Source: ANME-2 cluster archaeon (lineage in GTDB: Archaea > Halobacteriota > Methanosarcinia > Methanosarcinales > Methanocomedenaceae). Taken from it: a stretch of 16,229 nt of DNA. Below the pieces are notes generated by a model. The model saw nothing but the letters and a program-made list of their open reading frames with translations, searched no databases and had not been told where the DNA came from. Location: contig JAKRWB010000632.1 in NCBI GenBank assembly GCA_022353185.1, forward strand, positions 1 through 16,229. The letters are read 5' to 3'. Positions within the stretch are counted from its first letter, which is position 1. The number at the start of each line of letters is the position of its first letter. Positions 13,151-16,229 of the stretch are shown here, in pieces. Position numbers and translations under genes: made by a program.

Positions 13151-14131
13151 TTGCTGGATAAGCTGCTGGGAAAAAAAGTACTTGAAGAGCGTATCCAGGC
13201 TTTAGAAGCACAGGTCGAGATGTTGAAGTTGGAAAAACAATCCATAATAGCCAGACAGGCATCTAAAGATGAAACTGCGCGTAAGGCCGTTTCACAAAAG
13301 CAGGTTGTGGAAGTGGAGTTGAACACTGAGAGGATAAAAATTAAGACCCTGGAACATGAGATATCAACTCTGCGCACTGATGCGGCCGGGAAAATTACCT
13401 CTCATAACATAAGCAGCATCTCCCGCAAAAGCCTGGACAATTTTCTTTTCCAGATAAGTTCTGTAAGGACACGGAATAGCAATCTGGTCACCGTATATCT
13501 TCGCCCGGGAGATTCGCTGTCAGACCTGGATGGCTCAAACGAACTGTTTGAAAGGCTAGGTCCAGAAAAAGCAGGTATCATCGATAAGATAGACTCGTCC
13601 ACCGGTATTGCAGTCTTCTATGATACGAAAGGCATGGTCAGGGAAGTTATGGCGCTGTACCTGCCTGTGGACATATCCTCCTGGCAGGTGGATGACAAAT
13701 TCCAAACCACACCCCTCAATATGATGATGGAAACAAATGTTAACCTCTGTGTAATTATTGCCCATGCAGGAGAATCATTTATCGGATTTACCGGTAGTCC
13801 TGAATCGTTCGAAGTCCATAAGATAATCAGAAGTAGTGTTAAAGGAAAGCATACCAAGGGAGGCTGGAGCCAGCGCAGGTTCGAGCGCTTGAGGGATGAA
13901 GATGTGCAGCATCATGCAGAAAAAGTAAGTGACACGCTAAAGGTCATGATCCAGGAGGTAGATGATAGGATTGACTTTATAATGGCTGGAGGCGATTCCC
14001 GGCTAATTCATAAGATACTCAAAGATATTGATAATCCCATGATTGATAGAAAATTTGATGTTTCTGTAGATAAGAACAACATTAAAGGGATATTGAGGGA
14101 AGTGTGGTCTTCTACACGGTATGAGCTGTGA
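13151..14131 (+). CDS. Vms1/ANKZF1-like release-factor-domain protein
   Basis: The 326-aa protein has an N-terminal coiled coil (about 8-78, rich in E, K, L and Q heptads) followed by an eRF1-like (VLRF1) domain. The key loop is KGKHTKGGWSQRRFERLRDE (231-250), close to the loop of Vms1/ANKZF1 and archaeal relatives, which cut peptidyl-tRNA on stalled large subunits. Trp follows GG where release factors have Gln (GGQ), but a Gln is present two positions on (Q241), similar to the GSQ form of Vms1. A ribosome-rescue peptidyl-tRNA hydrolase is the best guess; activity is unproven. It starts with TTG after a strong AAGGAGGG site, directly abutting tfrB, with which it is likely co-transcribed although no functional link is obvious. 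Confidence 0.8.
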   Translation: MLDKLLGKKVLEERIQALEAQVEMLKLEKQSIIARQASKDETARKAVSQKQVVEVELNTERIKIKTLEHEISTLRTDAAGKITSHNISSISRKSLDNFLFQISSVRTRNSNLVTVYLRPGDSLSDLDGSNELFERLGPEKAGIIDKIDSSTGIAVFYDTKGMVREVMALYLPVDISSWQVDDKFQTTPLNMMMETNVNLCVIIAHAGESFIGFTGSPESFEVHKIIRSSVKGKHTKGGWSQRRFERLRDEDVQHHAEKVSDTLKVMIQEVDDRIDFIMAGGDSRLIHKILKDIDNPMIDRKFDVSVDKNNIKGILREVWSSTRYEL

Positions 14132-14143
14132 TTGATATTTTAT

Positions 14144-15961
14144 TTAAAAATAATACCATATTGAACTGTATTCATCAATATCGTCGCCATCCAGGTACAG
14201 CCGTTCCAGGTAATCATAGATGGACACATCCACATAGTTATAGGGTTCTACCAGTTCAAGGTTGGACTCCCAGGGATAAAAACGATATACTCGCCTGCCA
14301 TTTGGCAATATCATTATAACCTCATGGTCCTGCCACGCCCTCAGGTGTGACTTGCCCAGCCTGGGTACGTTGAACACAGGTTCATCGGTTCTCTCCAGTC
14401 CCGGCAGAAGCCTGGCCTCTTCTTTGTGTTCTTGCTCTATCCTTGAGATCGGGACCCGGTAATCTATGGTCTCATCCTTACCCTTGGTGTTGAAAGTATA
14501 ATACGGGTCTATCCCTGATTTCTTCATGGTTTTGCGCAACAGGCATGATTCAAATTTCTTACTATTATAATAGGTGAAGACCTGCTGGTTATAAATATTA
14601 ATACCCTGTTTCTTGATATTTGAAACCACTTTCAATACATCAGGAGTGATTTCAGTGGGGTGCTGGAAATGGGTCATCAGGCATAATTCCTGTTCACCCA
14701 GGCGATGATATTTACTGAACACATCTAAAAGCCCGTCAGTGAACCGGAAAGGAAGCGTGACCAGAGTCCGGGTTCCGATCCTGATACGTTCAATATGCTC
14801 AATATCAGATATTTTACCCAGCAGCCAGTCAAGATAAGAATCGTTTAGTGTTAACGGGTCCCCTCCCGTAACCAGCACTTCGCTGATATGTGGATTATCC
14901 GCAACCCAATCAATGGATTTCGTGATCACATCCCTGGTTATTTCACTGTCGTCAATGGTTTCAAGTTCCCAGTTGCGCTGGCAGTAAACACATATCTGGG
15001 GGCATGATTTGTAAGGTTTGAGGATAAGTATCTTGGGATATCTACGCGTGATTCCTTCAATTGGACTGGTCGATTCCTCTTCCATGAAATCCATGCTGAT
15101 ATCTTTTTGTTTGCTTTCATAGAAGTTCTTGCAATAATTCGCACTGGGAAGTACCTGTGCCCTGATGGACTGATCGAATTGTTTGAGGTTTTCACTGTCA
15201 AACAAAGAAAGATAATAAGGTGTTATCTGGAACGGGATGTGATACTTATCGGCCAGTTTTAGACCTTTTTGTTCATCCTTGTCAAGTTTTACCATACTCT
15301 GCAGTGTACTGATATCTGAGATGATATGTTTCAGATGCCAGTGATAATCGCTCCAGTCCCCTTCATCGGCTCCAAAATGTTGCAGGATGAGTTCCTTTAG
15401 CATGGACCTGCGATGTATCAGGTCAGTTTGCAGACCGGTGCGGTATTTCTCAAAGAACGGCTCCATCCGACCTGCATAGTCATCCAGGAACTTCATACGC
15501 TCAAGTGCCGCATTCTTTCCTGTAAGCACCAAAAACGAGGGTACTTCCTTGGCTGAATATAGTCCTGACCTCCCGCTGATACCCCGGAACAGGTAGATGA
15601 ACTCAAAGATGAATCCTTTCCTAATATTCCTGGGTATCCTGCTCTCTTTCGCCATTCTGGATAACATTTTCAGGGCAGAGAACCGTACCTGTTTTTCATT
15701 TTCAGTCCTTATAATGGTTTTGAACACCCTGATGCAGTCCCTTGCATTCTTTTTTTCCAGTATGTTCATATTTTTGAAATGCCGGTTAGAATAAACACTG
15801 AAAAGGGCTGCATCAACATTGTTTAAATACCGGGACAATTTATCCCTGGTGACATGCAGGTCTTCACTTAGCCTGAGAATATTGTAAATTTGTGGATTAG
15901 ACTCCCACAATACCTCAACGAGTTCATCTTTAGTTGCCGTTATCAGTTCCTTCATATCCAT
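14144..15961 (-). CDS. KamA-family radical SAM aminomutase, glutamate-2,3-aminomutase-like, with N-terminal extension
   Basis: Residues about 203-570 align by eye with lysine 2,3-aminomutase (LAM): WSDYHWHLKHII, ITPYYLSLFD, STSPIEGITRRYP, a radical-SAM CPQICVYC (C320, C324, C327), VLVTGGDPL and the PLP lysine candidate K537 in PRLGK. At the two LAM positions that hold the lysine side chain (D293, D330), this protein has K493 (PYYTFNTK) and N531 (VFNVPRLGK), the residues reported for glutamate 2,3-aminomutase. The reaction would then be L-glutamate to beta-glutamate. The first 200 residues are an extra helical region that LAM lacks (LAM is about 420 aa) and I do not recognise it. The start may be ATG 15961 or ATG 15955; the AGGT site suits the latter better. 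It converges on the Vms1-like gene with 12 bases between. Confidence 0.85.
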   Translation of the reverse strand: MDMKELITATKDELVEVLWESNPQIYNILRLSEDLHVTRDKLSRYLNNVDAALFSVYSNRHFKNMNILEKKNARDCIRVFKTIIRTENEKQVRFSALKMLSRMAKESRIPRNIRKGFIFEFIYLFRGISGRSGLYSAKEVPSFLVLTGKNAALERMKFLDDYAGRMEPFFEKYRTGLQTDLIHRRSMLKELILQHFGADEGDWSDYHWHLKHIISDISTLQSMVKLDKDEQKGLKLADKYHIPFQITPYYLSLFDSENLKQFDQSIRAQVLPSANYCKNFYESKQKDISMDFMEEESTSPIEGITRRYPKILILKPYKSCPQICVYCQRNWELETIDDSEITRDVITKSIDWVADNPHISEVLVTGGDPLTLNDSYLDWLLGKISDIEHIERIRIGTRTLVTLPFRFTDGLLDVFSKYHRLGEQELCLMTHFQHPTEITPDVLKVVSNIKKQGINIYNQQVFTYYNSKKFESCLLRKTMKKSGIDPYYTFNTKGKDETIDYRVPISRIEQEHKEEARLLPGLERTDEPVFNVPRLGKSHLRAWQDHEVIMILPNGRRVYRFYPWESNLELVEPYNYVDVSIYDYLERLYLDGDDIDEYSSIWYYF

Positions 15962-16110
15962 TACCTGTGTATTACGGGCCGTTATTTCAATTTCGACACT
16001 TTAACGTGTACGTATTATCTCGTGTCAAAAAATGTTTGCTACTGCTGAATGTAAACCGACAGGAAGAGTGTAACCATCAATATACTAAACCACATCTATT
16101 TGATGCAGTC

Positions 16111-16124
16111 AAGATATATAAAAG
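16111..16124 (-). promoter_or_regulatory. TATA box of the aminomutase gene
   Basis: On the minus strand cttttatatatctt is a good archaeal TATA box with a preceding aa element. It predicts transcription from about 16090 and a 5' leader near 130 bases, long for an archaeal mRNA. The rest of the 268-base stretch from 15962 to the window end shows no gene that I can support. Confidence 0.45.
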
Positions 16125-16229
16125 TTACACAAAATATATGCGGTTTAGTACTATGGCGTCAATCTAGCATCTGTGTCAATAAAATTAGACAGCCAAACGC
16201 TAACATTCTCCTCGGACACGTCATCAAAC

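Overview
The window is from a euryarchaeon, most likely a methanogen or methane-oxidising (ANME-2-like) relative of the Methanosarcinales. This is inference from gene content, not a database match. The evidence is archaeal/eukaryal-type translation genes (eIF6, L31e, L39e, S19e, PDCD5), TATA-type promoter elements, TTG starts behind strong GGAGG sites, and a CoM/CoB-type thiol:fumarate reductase pair (TfrA/TfrB, the latter with two HdrD-like CCG cysteine motifs). No tRNA, rRNA or CRISPR array was seen.

Layout. Positions 1-2080 are gene-poor accessory DNA. They hold one short minus-strand gene, an acylphosphatase-like domain with a C-terminal heptad-repeat tail. Around it lie a 24-bp direct repeat on either side, a 53-bp dispersed-type inverted repeat, a G-rich potential quadruplex and a decayed transposase-like 3' end. 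A P-type-ATPase-like HAD hydrolase follows on the plus strand (2081-2893). From 9717 down to 2906 everything is on the minus strand: truD, then a signalling trio (KaiC-like ATPase; KaiC-like/GTPase fusion; Roadblock/LC7), then without a strand change the translation cluster YhbY, S19e, PDCD5, a PP-loop ATPase, L39e, L31e and eIF6. L39e (51 aa) lies in the gap between the PP-loop gene and L31e.

A divergent promoter region (9718-9826) separates truD from the plus-strand operon tfrA-tfrB-Vms1-like (9827-14131). Within it each stop codon directly abuts the next start, and strong ribosome binding sites lie inside the preceding gene. A 605-aa KamA-family radical SAM protein on the minus strand (14144-15961) converges on this operon. 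Its substrate-site residues look like those of glutamate 2,3-aminomutase rather than lysine 2,3-aminomutase.

How the genes fit together. Most of the window is housekeeping (ribosome assembly, tRNA pseudouridylation, possible ribosome rescue). The most unusual parts are the KaiC/GTPase/Roadblock module, which resembles in parts the bacterial Roadblock-GTPase systems (MglA/MglB, Streptomyces conservons) but uses degenerate RecA-fold proteins, and the predicted beta-amino-acid-forming aminomutase with its ~200-residue N-terminal extension. Beta-glutamate is a known osmolyte of methanogenic archaea.
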